Assembly: GCA_026986575.1 (NCBI GenBank)
Contig: JALSOH010000006.1
Span: 124,001-188,000 of the forward strand
DNA: 64,000 nucleotides
Reading direction: 5' to 3'
Source: Thermoproteota archaeon
GTDB lineage: Archaea; Korarchaeota; Korarchaeia; Korarchaeales; Korarchaeaceae
Each line of letters begins with the position of its first letter. Position 1 is the stretch's first letter. The notes beneath the pieces are model-generated. The model did no database searches. It was not told the DNA's origin and worked only from the letters and a program-made list of their open reading frames with translations. The translations under genes were made by a program, and so were the position numbers. Shown piece after piece: positions 24,095 through 32,173 of this stretch.

Positions 24095-25446
24095 ACTCCC
24101 GAGGCAGATGCCTGAACTAGTCCCCTAGAGACGCCGGCGCCATCGCCACCTGCGTAAAGTCCCTCAATGGTCTTGGTCTCCAAATTCTCCTTGAGATCCA
24201 GCTTGGCCGTGTGAAGCTTCACCTCTATCCCGTAGAGCAGGGTGTGGTCCGACGCTATCCCAGGCATTATCTCGTTCATTGCCTGTAGCATCTCCAGTAT
24301 ATCTTTTAAGTAGCGATAGGGAAGGACGAAGCTCAAATCTCCGGGAACGGCCGACGGGAGCGTAGGCTTTACTATACTGCGGCCCAACCTAGAGGGAGTG
24401 GATCTCCTCCCTCTCTTGAGGTCGCCGAACCTCTGGATGATGGGCTGATTGCCCGCTATGTTGTTGGCCATCCTAGCTATGCTGAGAGCGTAGGATATCG
24501 TGTCTTTATAGGGCTCTGTGAACTTGGTCGTGACGAGAACTGCGAAGTTCGTGTTATCTGTCTTGTAATCCTCCCTAGCCACTCCATTCACGGTTACAAT
24601 TCCCCAATAGGATTCAGTGACCACCTCCCCCCCAGGGTTGACGCAGAAGACTCTCACCCTGTCATCGAAGGTCTCGCTGTAGTAGATCAGCTTCGGCTCG
24701 TACAGAACCTCAGTGAACTCCTCCATGACCTCATAGGGCACCTCTACCCTAACACCGAGATCCACCTTGCCCCCCTCCACCTTTATGCCCAATCTCTTCG
24801 CCTCTCTAACGAGCCAACTAGCGCCTACCCTGCCCGGGGCCACCACCACGTACTTGGATAGGAGCTCCTCACCGTTGGATAGCTTCACCCCCTTGACTTT
24901 GCCGTTCTCCACTAGAATGTTGTCAGCCGCGATACCGAATCTGAAGACGACCCCCATCTCCAGAAGCCTCTTCCTGAAGTTCATGAGGACTTTGTAGCCG
25001 CCATCGCTCCCCATGTGCCTTATCCTGAAGGGGATCAACAGGAGCCCGGCCCTCAGCGCCTTGCTCTTCAACATCTCAATGGCCCTCCTGTTCTCACCGT
25101 ACACCTTCTTCGGAGCCCCTAAATCTAGGAATACCTTGTCTACATAGTCTATCAGTTCCCATACAACCTTCTCGCCTATGACGCTAGCTAAATCACCACC
25201 TATGTCCTTGGTTAGGTTGAGCTTGCCATCGCTGAAGGTCCCGGCTCCTCCAAATCCCGACACTATATCGCAGACCGGGCAGGCCAAGCACTTCCCCACA
25301 CTCTTCAATGGGCACTTTCTACCCTCTAGGTCCTTACCAAGTTCGACTACAATGACTTCAGACTCTGGAGCAAGCCTCTTTATCTCCATGGCGGCGAAGA
25401 GCCCGGTGGGTCCCGCACCTACTATGACGACATCCCACTCGCTCAA
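24055..25446 (-). CDS. FAD-dependent oxidoreductase, COG2509 family
   Basis: A 463-residue flavoprotein. The N-terminal dinucleotide loop is VVIVGAGPTGLFAAMEI. CPLKSVGKCLACPVCDI, near residues 45-61, is the Cys-rich insertion typical of COG2509 and is followed by GFGGAGTFSDGKLN. The C-terminus has the FAD motif GLYAGGDGAGVSRGLVQA. Members are predicted dehydrogenases; the natural substrate is not established. The overlap with the downstream radical SAM gene suggests a shared task. The ATG 25444-25446 is directly followed by MSEWDVVIVG, the normal family start. Confidence 0.9.
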   Translation of the reverse strand: MSEWDVVIVGAGPTGLFAAMEIKRLAPESEVIVVELGKDLEGRKCPLKSVGKCLACPVCDIVSGFGGAGTFSDGKLNLTKDIGGDLASVIGEKVVWELIDYVDKVFLDLGAPKKVYGENRRAIEMLKSKALRAGLLLIPFRIRHMGSDGGYKVLMNFRKRLLEMGVVFRFGIAADNILVENGKVKGVKLSNGEELLSKYVVVAPGRVGASWLVREAKRLGIKVEGGKVDLGVRVEVPYEVMEEFTEVLYEPKLIYYSETFDDRVRVFCVNPGGEVVTESYWGIVTVNGVAREDYKTDNTNFAVLVTTKFTEPYKDTISYALSIARMANNIAGNQPIIQRFGDLKRGRRSTPSRLGRSIVKPTLPSAVPGDLSFVLPYRYLKDILEMLQAMNEIMPGIASDHTLLYGIEVKLHTAKLDLKENLETKTIEGLYAGGDGAGVSRGLVQASASGVWIGRDIAKRLSR

Positions 25447-25467
25447 CAGTTTCCCTTTCGGTTCCCG

Positions 25468-26181
25468 TCAGGTGAGTGATAATAAACCCTTCTCTCTGGA
25501 GAGGTAGGAGAGGGTTCCCAAGTAGCTGCCTTCTAGCGTGAGCACATCTGTCGCTTCAGGGTCTATGCACTTGGGGAACACGGGACCCCTCTCCCTCATC
25601 CGGAGTAGATCTCCATAACCCAGTATGTCATTGAAAGCGGGGACCACCACCAGTGTACGTGGAAGGTAGTTGCATGTGGTCTCGGCTATCAACCAGACAG
25701 GCATCTTGCCGAGGCCCTTGATCAAGATGGCCGGGTGGACATGCCCCATCACCCCGAACTCGTACTCAGAGGATTCAGGCGGGGGAAGGGCATGACCGTG
25801 AAACACCCACACCTCATCTAGGGGGACGCCCCTAGGCCCTCTGACATCACAGGAGTCCCCTACCACGCTTACTATACCCCCATCGTGATTCCCGGCCGTG
25901 AGGACGATCCTTGGAAAGGCGGCAGAGATCTCCTTGAGGAACTTCCTCACTCTGAATCTAGAAGAGAGGCCGATAGAGTGCTTCAAATCCCCTGCTATGA
26001 TCAGACCATCAGCTGGTCCCAAGGAGAGGAGCTTCTTGGCTAGGTGTTCGGTCCTATCGGGTATGTAGACCCCCTCCTTGGCGAGCTCTAACTCGAATCC
26101 CAAGTGGAGGTCGGCTATGAGGATCCACCTTTTCCCATCAACCTTTATCTCTAGGGCCGGGCTTCCCCATATGGGTTCCAT
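25468..26181 (-). CDS. Archaeal metallophosphoesterase (COG1407)
   Basis: A 237-residue calcineurin-like phosphoesterase. The metal-binding motifs are complete: ADLHLGFE, GDLKHS, TAGNHD, VFHGHA and GHVHP. COG1407 members are archaeal and often sit beside Lhr helicase genes, though not here; they are predicted nucleases or phosphatases. The ATG 26179-26181 is 26 bases after the TATA-like box at 26203-26212 on the same strand, so a leaderless mRNA is likely. The longer open frame to 26301 would overlap the divergent SWIM gene heavily and is rejected. Confidence 0.88.
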   Translation of the reverse strand: MEPIWGSPALEIKVDGKRWILIADLHLGFELELAKEGVYIPDRTEHLAKKLLSLGPADGLIIAGDLKHSIGLSSRFRVRKFLKEISAAFPRIVLTAGNHDGGIVSVVGDSCDVRGPRGVPLDEVWVFHGHALPPPESSEYEFGVMGHVHPAILIKGLGKMPVWLIAETTCNYLPRTLVVVPAFNDILGYGDLLRMRERGPVFPKCIDPEATDVLTLEGSYLGTLSYLSREKGLLSLT

Positions 26182-26557
26182 CGTGGGAGGGTGTAGTGAG
26201 GGACTTAAAAGGTATGGGACACTGAGCCAGCTATCGTGGGGCAGCGCGCTCAAGGCGCTCAAGTCCGCCCTGAAGGGCGGGGTCGAGAAACACGTCTTCA
26301 AGCCCAGTGGCAGATACGTATACGTGGTCAGGGGACCAACGGGCCCCCATCTGGTTATGGGGGATCTGGCATGTTCCTGTTTGGACTACTACCTGAACGT
26401 CGTAATCAGGGGTAAGAGGAAACTGTGCTATCATATAGCTGCTGCCATCATATCGGAAGAAGAGGGAACTTTCAGGGTTATAGAGCATAGAGATCCGGAA
26501 TTCATAGGAGTAATCAAGGGAGTTATCTCAGCTGAGGGTCTGGGTCCAGATCCCTAA
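26171..26557 (+). CDS. SWIM zinc-finger protein
   Basis: A small protein of about 110-128 residues with a SWIM domain: LACSCLDYYLN followed by KLCYHIAAAI gives the pattern C-x-C-xn-C-x-H. Similar short archaeal SWIM proteins are thought to bind nucleic acid or partner proteins. The start is uncertain. ATG 26171 would overlap the divergent phosphoesterase start by 11 bases; GTG 26183 in the same frame would avoid this. The family usually has only about 25 residues before GGVEKHVF, so even the GTG may be too early. Confidence 0.75.
   Translation: MGSIVGGCSEGLKRYGTLSQLSWGSALKALKSALKGGVEKHVFKPSGRYVYVVRGPTGPHLVMGDLACSCLDYYLNVVIRGKRKLCYHIAAAIISEEEGTFRVIEHRDPEFIGVIKGVISAEGLGPDP
26203..26212 (-). 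promoter_or_regulatory. TATA box of the phosphoesterase gene
   Basis: The minus strand reads CCTTTTAAGT, centred 26 bases from the ATG at 26181. The sequence is nearly symmetrical (ACTTAAAAGG on the plus strand) and may also direct the SWIM gene. Confidence 0.5.
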
Positions 26558-26607
26558 TCGTTGATAGGCGAAGCCTTTTTATCTCTCAATTATCCCTTTC
26601 GACGTAA

Positions 26608-27378
26608 GTGGTGATGATGGAGATCGAGGAGGAACTCGATAGGGAACTGCTTTCAACATATCACAGAAGGATCCTAAAAGAGATCGTGGCTAAGAAGATA
26701 GCCGGGGACATTCTTTTCAGCCAAAACATAGGGCTGGCCATGAGGAAGTGGAGGGAGTATTTCGGCATTAAGCAAAGCGAGTTGGCCAGGCTGCTAGGAG
26801 TATCCGCATCCGTAGTTTCGGACTACGAGTCGAGCAGGAGGAAGAGCCCGGGATCCCTCGTCCTCAGAAGATTCATAATGACCCTCCTCGATGAGGATGA
26901 GAAGAAGGGAGGGGCGGTAATCAGGACCCTAGTTAGGACGACCGGGATGATCCCGCTCCTCTCGAGTGTCATAGACATGAGCGAGTTCACACTTCCTATA
27001 GAGTTGGAGAAGTTCTTGGAGGTCATAGAGGGTAGGATAGTTGTTGAGGCCCCTCAGCCCACATACATTCACGGATATACTGTCATAGACAGCATTAAGG
27101 CCATACTCAGCCTGAGCGGATCCGACTTCATGAGGCTCTTCGGCACCTCCACCGAGAGGGCCCTCATCTTCACCAAGGTATCGGCTGGCAGGAGCCCCAT
27201 GGTGGCCCTCAAGGTCATAGACATAAGGCCCAGTCTAGTGGTCCTCCACGGACCTCAGCCGGATAACGTGGATAAGCTTGGTATGAAGCTGGCTTCCACC
27301 ATGAGAGTACCTCTGGCTGTCTCTATGATAGAAGATGTATATGAGCTCGTGGAGAGGCTCAGGGAGTTAACCGGCTGA
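26608..27378 (+). CDS. XRE-family HTH transcriptional regulator (COG1709-like)
   Basis: A 256-residue DNA-binding protein. The helix-turn-helix is at about residues 50-80: FGIKQSELARLLGVSASVVSDYESSRRKSPG. The C-terminal half (from about residue 100) resembles the archaeal COG1709 effector domain, with LFGTSTERALIFTKVSAGRSP. It probably regulates transcription in response to an unknown ligand. A TATA box TTTTTATC at 26576-26583 lies about 28 bases before GTG 26608, suggesting a leaderless start; ATG 26614 or 26617 are alternatives in the same frame. It is convergent with the DMT transporter with no gap. Confidence 0.85.
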   Translation: MVMMEIEEELDRELLSTYHRRILKEIVAKKIAGDILFSQNIGLAMRKWREYFGIKQSELARLLGVSASVVSDYESSRRKSPGSLVLRRFIMTLLDEDEKKGGAVIRTLVRTTGMIPLLSSVIDMSEFTLPIELEKFLEVIEGRIVVEAPQPTYIHGYTVIDSIKAILSLSGSDFMRLFGTSTERALIFTKVSAGRSPMVALKVIDIRPSLVVLHGPQPDNVDKLGMKLASTMRVPLAVSMIEDVYELVERLRELTG

Positions 27379-28191
27379 TCATCCCGCCAAGATCGCGCCC
27401 GCTATTACCAAAGCAGATCCCACCAGCCCCTCTGCACCCAGATTTTCACCCGTCAGCAGACCTAGGGCTACTGCAGATGCCGGTTCCACGTTGGATACTA
27501 TACCAGCGGTTCCAGCTTCCACCTTACCCACTCCTTTAGCGTGCAGGTAGTAAGCTAAGAAGGATGTGAATATCCCCAAATAAATCACGGACGTTAAGAA
27601 CGGTGGATTCAGCTCATACCTATCTAGGAAGAGGAAAGGAGCTAGCTCAAGCGCCGACCAGGGTTGAGGCCCTAACCCGACTTCCAAGGCGGAATATCCG
27701 GAGGTCATCAATTTTCTCGCCATCAGAATTATCCCCGAGTAGGCTATACTGCTCCCCAGTCCAAAGAGGATGCCGCCTAAGTTTGGATTGCCTATATTTG
27801 GAAGCTGGGTCAGGAAGGCGCCTATGCCAGCTAGGAACAGCGCGATCACCTTCTTCTTGGTTATCCCCTCACCTAAGAACACGGAAGCGAACAAGACGAC
27901 GAGCGCTGGAGCCGTGTATAGTAGGACAGCCGCGATTCCCATACCTGAGAGCATAACGCTGAACATGTAAGTGAGGAACAAAGGCCCTGTGAACAGCAAG
28001 CCTAGGAGAATCAGATTCCTGTCAAAGACCTTTCTTCGAAGAACTACTAGGGCGAGAATCGCGCTGACAGCCGCCCTAAAAGCGCTGATAGAGGCTGGAC
28101 CCGCTCCGGCTGATAGAGCTATTTTAGTAGCGACACCTATTGTTCCCCACAGGAACGCCGCTGCTGCGACGTAGACCCTACCGTCGGCCAA
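27379..28191 (-). CDS. EamA/DMT-family metabolite transporter
   Basis: A 270-residue membrane protein with about ten hydrophobic helices in two EamA repeats. AAFLWGTIGVATKIA and SISAFRAAVSAILALVVLRRK are typical of the first repeat, and GTAGIVSNVEPASAVALGLLTGENLG is the hallmark of the second. Members export amino acids or related metabolites; the substrate is not predictable. It starts with TTG 28189-28191 after GAAGGTG. It ends at the base after the stop of the convergent regulator. Confidence 0.88.
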   Translation of the reverse strand: MADGRVYVAAAAFLWGTIGVATKIALSAGAGPASISAFRAAVSAILALVVLRRKVFDRNLILLGLLFTGPLFLTYMFSVMLSGMGIAAVLLYTAPALVVLFASVFLGEGITKKKVIALFLAGIGAFLTQLPNIGNPNLGGILFGLGSSIAYSGIILMARKLMTSGYSALEVGLGPQPWSALELAPFLFLDRYELNPPFLTSVIYLGIFTSFLAYYLHAKGVGKVEAGTAGIVSNVEPASAVALGLLTGENLGAEGLVGSALVIAGAILAG

Positions 28192-28262
28192 TGGCGGACA
28201 CCTTCATAGCCTCTAGACCGCAGCATGGAGGAGGGGCTTTTTGAGACTACTGTCGTATGGTG

Positions 28263-28269
28263 TTTATTA
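28263..28269 (+). promoter_or_regulatory. TATA box of the surface protein at 28294
   Basis: TTTATTA is centred about 28 bases before ATG 28294, so the mRNA is probably leaderless. This box lies inside the longer upstream open frame and argues against a start at 28225. Confidence 0.5.
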
Positions 28270-28293
28270 CGCTTTCTCCCTATCTCGAGATCG

Positions 28294-29184
28294 ATGAGGA
28301 TAGGAGTAGCGGCTATATCCCTGATCGTGTTGCTCACCATATCTTTAGCGTCGTTGGATGCCGCCCCGATCAAGGCGAGGGTCCCAATCTATGTTCCGGC
28401 GAACCTGCCGGTCACTGGAACCGTATGCTTACCTTCAGCGCTGGCCGCCGGCCTGAAGGCCAAGCTCTACGTCGACGACGCCTTCGTTGACGAGGGATCG
28501 GCTGATGAGGTGGGATGCTACAAGGTCACCATAAAACCACTCACCCCGGGCAGGCACGAACTCTACGCCGAGATCTACAAGGGAAGCATAAAGATCGCGG
28601 AGATATCAGCGGAGGTCATAGCTATCGAGGGGATGATAACGGTCAGGCCCGATCCACTGGCCACCTTGAGGAGGGGGGAGACTAAGAAGGTCTCCCTCTT
28701 CATAGAGAACAAGTCCCCCGTCAACATGAGCAATGTTAGGGTTGAGATAGAGGCCCCGTTTCCCATTTACGCCGAGCGCATGACCAGGGTAAGGAACTTC
28801 GTGGTCAGGGGATCCATCGGAGATCTGAGAGTTAATGAGACGAGGGAGATAAGGATGGAACTCGCGATCCCCTCGAACTTCAGGCCGGGCACCTACACCC
28901 TCAAGATAAACATGACCTACGTTGTGGGCGAGTCCACCTACTCGGCTCCGCTTGGAGTGTCCGTAATAGTGTCCCAAGAGGGAGCAGAGGTCCCGCGAAC
29001 CCAGCAGGCTACATCCCAAACCACCTCTCCTGCATCCACGGTCACATTCCAGGATAGGAGCACCACCTCGCCAGAATTTGAGGTTCAGGAGGAGCCGACG
29101 CCAGCTTGGCTCTTCCTCCTAATCGCCTTCGTCGGTGCGCTGGTTGTCGGCTTGGTGCTCTGGATGGTGACCAGATCACACTGA
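28294..29184 (+). CDS. Secreted protein with Ig-like domains and C-terminal membrane anchor
   Basis: A 296-residue protein of unknown role. A signal peptide (MRIGVAAISLIVLLTISLASL) is followed by a beta-rich part; residues about 105-210 (LRRGETKKVSLFIENKSP, FRPGTYTLKINMTYVVGES) look like a CARDB or NEW3-type Ig-like domain. A Ser/Thr/Gln-rich linker and a C-terminal helix (WLFLLIAFVGALVVGLVLW) follow, so it is anchored with the domains outside. The overall plan matches the surface proteins at 18278 and 55005. Confidence 0.7.
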   Translation: MRIGVAAISLIVLLTISLASLDAAPIKARVPIYVPANLPVTGTVCLPSALAAGLKAKLYVDDAFVDEGSADEVGCYKVTIKPLTPGRHELYAEIYKGSIKIAEISAEVIAIEGMITVRPDPLATLRRGETKKVSLFIENKSPVNMSNVRVEIEAPFPIYAERMTRVRNFVVRGSIGDLRVNETREIRMELAIPSNFRPGTYTLKINMTYVVGESTYSAPLGVSVIVSQEGAEVPRTQQATSQTTSPASTVTFQDRSTTSPEFEVQEEPTPAWLFLLIAFVGALVVGLVLWMVTRSH

Positions 29185-29213
29185 ACCGATAAACGTTAAA
29201 ATCCTAAATTTTC

Positions 29214-29231
29214 TCTCCCCTCTGGGGGAGA
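29214..29231 (+). promoter_or_regulatory. Hairpin sequestering the TIP49 ribosome binding site
   Basis: TCTCCCC (29214-29220), a TCTG loop and GGGGAGA (29225-29231) form a perfect seven-base-pair stem. The right arm is the only purine-rich ribosome binding site before the ATG at 29234. A TATA-like CGTTAAAATCC lies at about 29193-29203. Pairing would hide the site; this is inference from sequence. Confidence 0.5.
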
Positions 29232-29233
29232 AC

Positions 29234-30592
29234 ATGGTCGAGATAGAGGAGATAGGCGGAGAGCTGAGGATGGAGAGGATAGGAGCGCACAGTCACATAA
29301 AGGGACTCGGGCTGGACGAGAGCGGCAGGGCGAAACAGGTAGCGGATGGGCTGGTCGGCCAGACTAGGGCTAGGGAAGCGGCCGGTCTGGTAGTGATGAT
29401 GGCAAAGGAGGGGAAACTGAGTGGGAAGGCGGTACTGCTTGCAGGTCCTCCCGGTACCGGGAAGACCGCCATAGCCGTGGCCATGGCTAGGGAGTTGGGG
29501 GAGGACGTTCCGTTCATCCAGCTGAGCGGATCCGAGATATACAGTACTGAGAGGAAGAAGACCGAGGTCCTGATGGAGGCAATGAGGAAGGCCATAGGTG
29601 TCAAGGTCAGGGAACTGAGGAAGGTCTACGAGGGAGAGGTCAAGGAGCTGGACATCAAGATGGGGTCCAGTCCCTACAATCCCTTTGTGAAGGTCCCTCA
29701 AGAGGCCGTGATAACCCTGAAGACCACGGATGAGGAGAAGAGGATAAGGGTCGGACCGAACGTGGCTAGGCAGCTCGTGGAATTCGGGATTGCTGAAGGG
29801 GACGTGATAATGATAGACGCCAAGGACGGTAGGGTGTCCAAAGTCGGCAGATCCACCGAATCGTTCTCATACGATCTGGAGGCTGAACAGCTCGTGCCGA
29901 GGCCGGATGGACAGGTCCTCAAGGAGAAGGAGTTCGTGTACGTGCTCACATTAGACGATCTGGATAGAATGGTGGCTAGGAGGAGGAGCGGTGGTGGTCT
30001 GTTCTCCCTACTCTTTGGAGTCGAGGAGAAGGAGATAGATCCCGAGGTGAGGGCCGCCGTGGATCAGCAGGTGAAGGAATGGGTCGAGATGGGCAGGGCT
30101 GAGATAGTGCCAGGAGTGATGTTCATAGATGACGCTCACTTGATGGATATAGAGGCTCTGAGCTTCATTTCTAGGGCCATGGAAAGCGAACTTGTACCCA
30201 TCATAGTGATGGCCACCAACAGGGGGATCACCAAGATCAGGGGGACGGAGATAGAGGCTCCCTTTGGCATGCCCCTTGACCTGCTGGACAGGCTCGTGAT
30301 AATAACCACTGACAAGTACAGCAAGGAGGAAATAGGCCACATACTCAAGATAAGAGCTAAGGAGGAGGGGGTGAAGCTAAGTGATGACGCCCTCGAACTT
30401 CTAATGGAGCTAGGTACCAAGAAATCCCTCAGGTACGCCGTTCAAATACTTGGAATAGCAGGTGTAAGGATCAGGTCCAGAGGTAAGGAGGAGATAGGCA
30501 GAGAAGATGTGGAAGAGGTGGCTAGGAGATTCAGCGATGTTAGGGAGGCGGTAGATCACCTGAGGAGGTATGAGGAGGAGCTGCTCAAATAA
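29234..30592 (+). CDS. TIP49/RuvB-like AAA+ ATPase
   Basis: A 452-residue archaeal homolog of RUVBL1/2 (Pontin/Reptin). Walker A GPPGTGKT is at residues 71-78. SGSEIYSTERKKTEVL and an inserted OB-like domain II (about 125-235) follow. Walker B reads MFIDDAHLMD at about 296-305, where eukaryotic and most archaeal members have FIDEVHMLD, so the catalytic Glu is Asp300. Sensor 1 is IVMATNRG, then APFGMPLDLLDRL. In eukaryotes the family acts as a hexameric assembly chaperone in chromatin remodelling and snoRNP biogenesis; its role in archaea is unclear. A hairpin covers its ribosome binding site. Confidence 0.93.
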   Translation: MVEIEEIGGELRMERIGAHSHIKGLGLDESGRAKQVADGLVGQTRAREAAGLVVMMAKEGKLSGKAVLLAGPPGTGKTAIAVAMARELGEDVPFIQLSGSEIYSTERKKTEVLMEAMRKAIGVKVRELRKVYEGEVKELDIKMGSSPYNPFVKVPQEAVITLKTTDEEKRIRVGPNVARQLVEFGIAEGDVIMIDAKDGRVSKVGRSTESFSYDLEAEQLVPRPDGQVLKEKEFVYVLTLDDLDRMVARRRSGGGLFSLLFGVEEKEIDPEVRAAVDQQVKEWVEMGRAEIVPGVMFIDDAHLMDIEALSFISRAMESELVPIIVMATNRGITKIRGTEIEAPFGMPLDLLDRLVIITTDKYSKEEIGHILKIRAKEEGVKLSDDALELLMELGTKKSLRYAVQILGIAGVRIRSRGKEEIGREDVEEVARRFSDVREAVDHLRRYEEELLK

Positions 30593-30595
30593 CCC

Positions 30596-31870
30596 TCATC
30601 TCCCTCTCATTTTGAAGAGAGTGCATCTCTCCCCCTGAAACACGGGTTGGGCTCTCAACCTCCTCACGAGAGCTTCAGCCTTTGATGGAAGCGCTGAACC
30701 CTTTGCTGAAGATCCCATATGGGAGGGCTGACATACCAGCATGTAGCTGGCCCCCTCAGGCGTGGATGTCACATCGAAACTGAGGGTCTCCGCCCAGTAC
30801 CTGATCTTCACATCGGGGACGAAGATCGGAGAGCGGTACCTATCTAAGATGTACTTCATCTCATTGAATGTAGCCATGTCCACGGTGGGTCTCACCGTGG
30901 AAGCTAGTGTGAACCCTGAGGAGGCCACGAGCACCAGCGCTAGGACGGCGAGTATTCTCCCTCTCCCCACCTCGGCCTTCCCTCTAGAGAGTACGGCAGA
31001 TAGAGGTATCCCCCCTAAATTGCGAAACCTCATTACCCAACCTCTCCCGTAGACGGGGAGGCTGAACAGTAGCGAGACGAGACCTAAGGAGCCGTGCATC
31101 GGCTCCTTGTTCTTGTACCATGACCAGAGGAGAAGAAGGGAGGACACCAAGGGCACCAAATCTAAAAGACCCGAAGGTCCCACCTCTCCCTCGGCCACCT
31201 GTTCAACGAGGGCCACCCCTTTGGACACATCACCCCCGACTATCCAGGGCTGGAGAAAGGCTAAGGCGAGGAGGGCTGAACTAATTGAGGCCAAGGTCAT
31301 TGCCCTCCTGTCCCTCCTCAGTAAAGCGTAGAGGATAGAGAGGCCTACCGTGAACCCGAAATCCAAGATGTGGGTGAGCATGACCAAGAGAACCGAGATC
31401 GCCGCGCCCACCAAGTCCCTCAACTTCCCCTCTCTCCCGTACCTCAACGCGAAGAAGAGCCAAGAGAATACCCATATCAGACCGAAGGCGTTCTTCACGA
31501 AATCGGTAACCAGTCTAACAGTATAGTAAGAGGTGGTTAGTGCTAAAACCCCCAAGACGGCTGCCTCGTCATCTCCATCAACTTCCCTGAAGTACATGAA
31601 GGCCGGAATGAACATGAGCGAGGATATTATTGGGACCCCCACATTCACCGCCAAGATGTTATCTCCAGTAGCGAAGTAGAAGGGAAGCAGCAGGTAGAAG
31701 GTCAGTGGGGGATCTGGATGCCTGAGAGTCCAGTAGCTGGCTATCCAACTCACTTGGGCGGAGTAGTAGGGCCCATCTATTAGGGGAAGTAGGGGGGTCC
31801 TGAAATAGGCGTAGATGTAGAGAGCCAGTGGGACGATCAGGAATAGGAGCCACCTCATCCCTTTAACCAT
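30596..31870 (-). CDS. Polytopic membrane protein, GT-C glycosyltransferase-like
   Basis: A 424-residue membrane protein with about nine hydrophobic helices in the first 310 residues and a hydrophilic C-terminal domain of about 100 residues. LPLIDGPYYSAQVSWIA near the N-terminus, with Asp in the first loop, then LRHPDPPLTFYLLLPFYF, resembles GT-C enzymes (PMT/ArnT/STT3 type), which transfer sugars from lipid carriers outside the cell. The similarity is structural and weak. GTG or ATG starts near 31870 overlap the end of the small upstream gene by 16 bases, so they form one operon. Confidence 0.65.
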   Translation of the reverse strand: MVKGMRWLLFLIVPLALYIYAYFRTPLLPLIDGPYYSAQVSWIASYWTLRHPDPPLTFYLLLPFYFATGDNILAVNVGVPIISSLMFIPAFMYFREVDGDDEAAVLGVLALTTSYYTVRLVTDFVKNAFGLIWVFSWLFFALRYGREGKLRDLVGAAISVLLVMLTHILDFGFTVGLSILYALLRRDRRAMTLASISSALLALAFLQPWIVGGDVSKGVALVEQVAEGEVGPSGLLDLVPLVSSLLLLWSWYKNKEPMHGSLGLVSLLFSLPVYGRGWVMRFRNLGGIPLSAVLSRGKAEVGRGRILAVLALVLVASSGFTLASTVRPTVDMATFNEMKYILDRYRSPIFVPDVKIRYWAETLSFDVTSTPEGASYMLVCQPSHMGSSAKGSALPSKAEALVRRLRAQPVFQGERCTLFKMRGR

Positions 31871-32091
31871 TTCTCCACCTCCTCTCTCAGGAAATCAGGG
31901 AGCTCGTCGAATGGGATGATGGTTGTTCTCGCCCTAATATACGGCAGATCTTTATCTTCAAAACTACTGACGGCCAATACTCCTCCCTCGAACAGGTAGT
32001 ACGATATCTCCCCAATTACCTTGAGCGGAATAGCCTTCTCGGGGGTTACGCCCCTCAACCTCCCCTTGACCTCCCTCAGACTCAAAGCCAC
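31855..32091 (-). CDS. Small protein of unknown function
   Basis: A 78-residue soluble protein with no recognised family. It has a beta-rich middle (AIPLKVIGEISYYLFEGGVLAVSS) and an acidic, helical C-terminus (FLREEVEKWLKG). The frame begins with GTG 32089-32091; TTG 32083-32085 is better spaced from GAGGGG and may be the real start. It precedes and overlaps the membrane protein gene and is probably cotranscribed. A TATA-like CTATATC region at about 32135-32141 separates it from the divergent secreted protein. Confidence 0.6.
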   Translation of the reverse strand: MALSLREVKGRLRGVTPEKAIPLKVIGEISYYLFEGGVLAVSSFEDKDLPYIRARTTIIPFDELPDFLREEVEKWLKG

Positions 32092-32173
32092 CCCCTCGCC
32101 GAATTAGCCTGCAGCATGAAGGTACTTCGCTTCCTCCTATATCAAACTTTTTCATGCTTGTGCCTGCCTGAAC

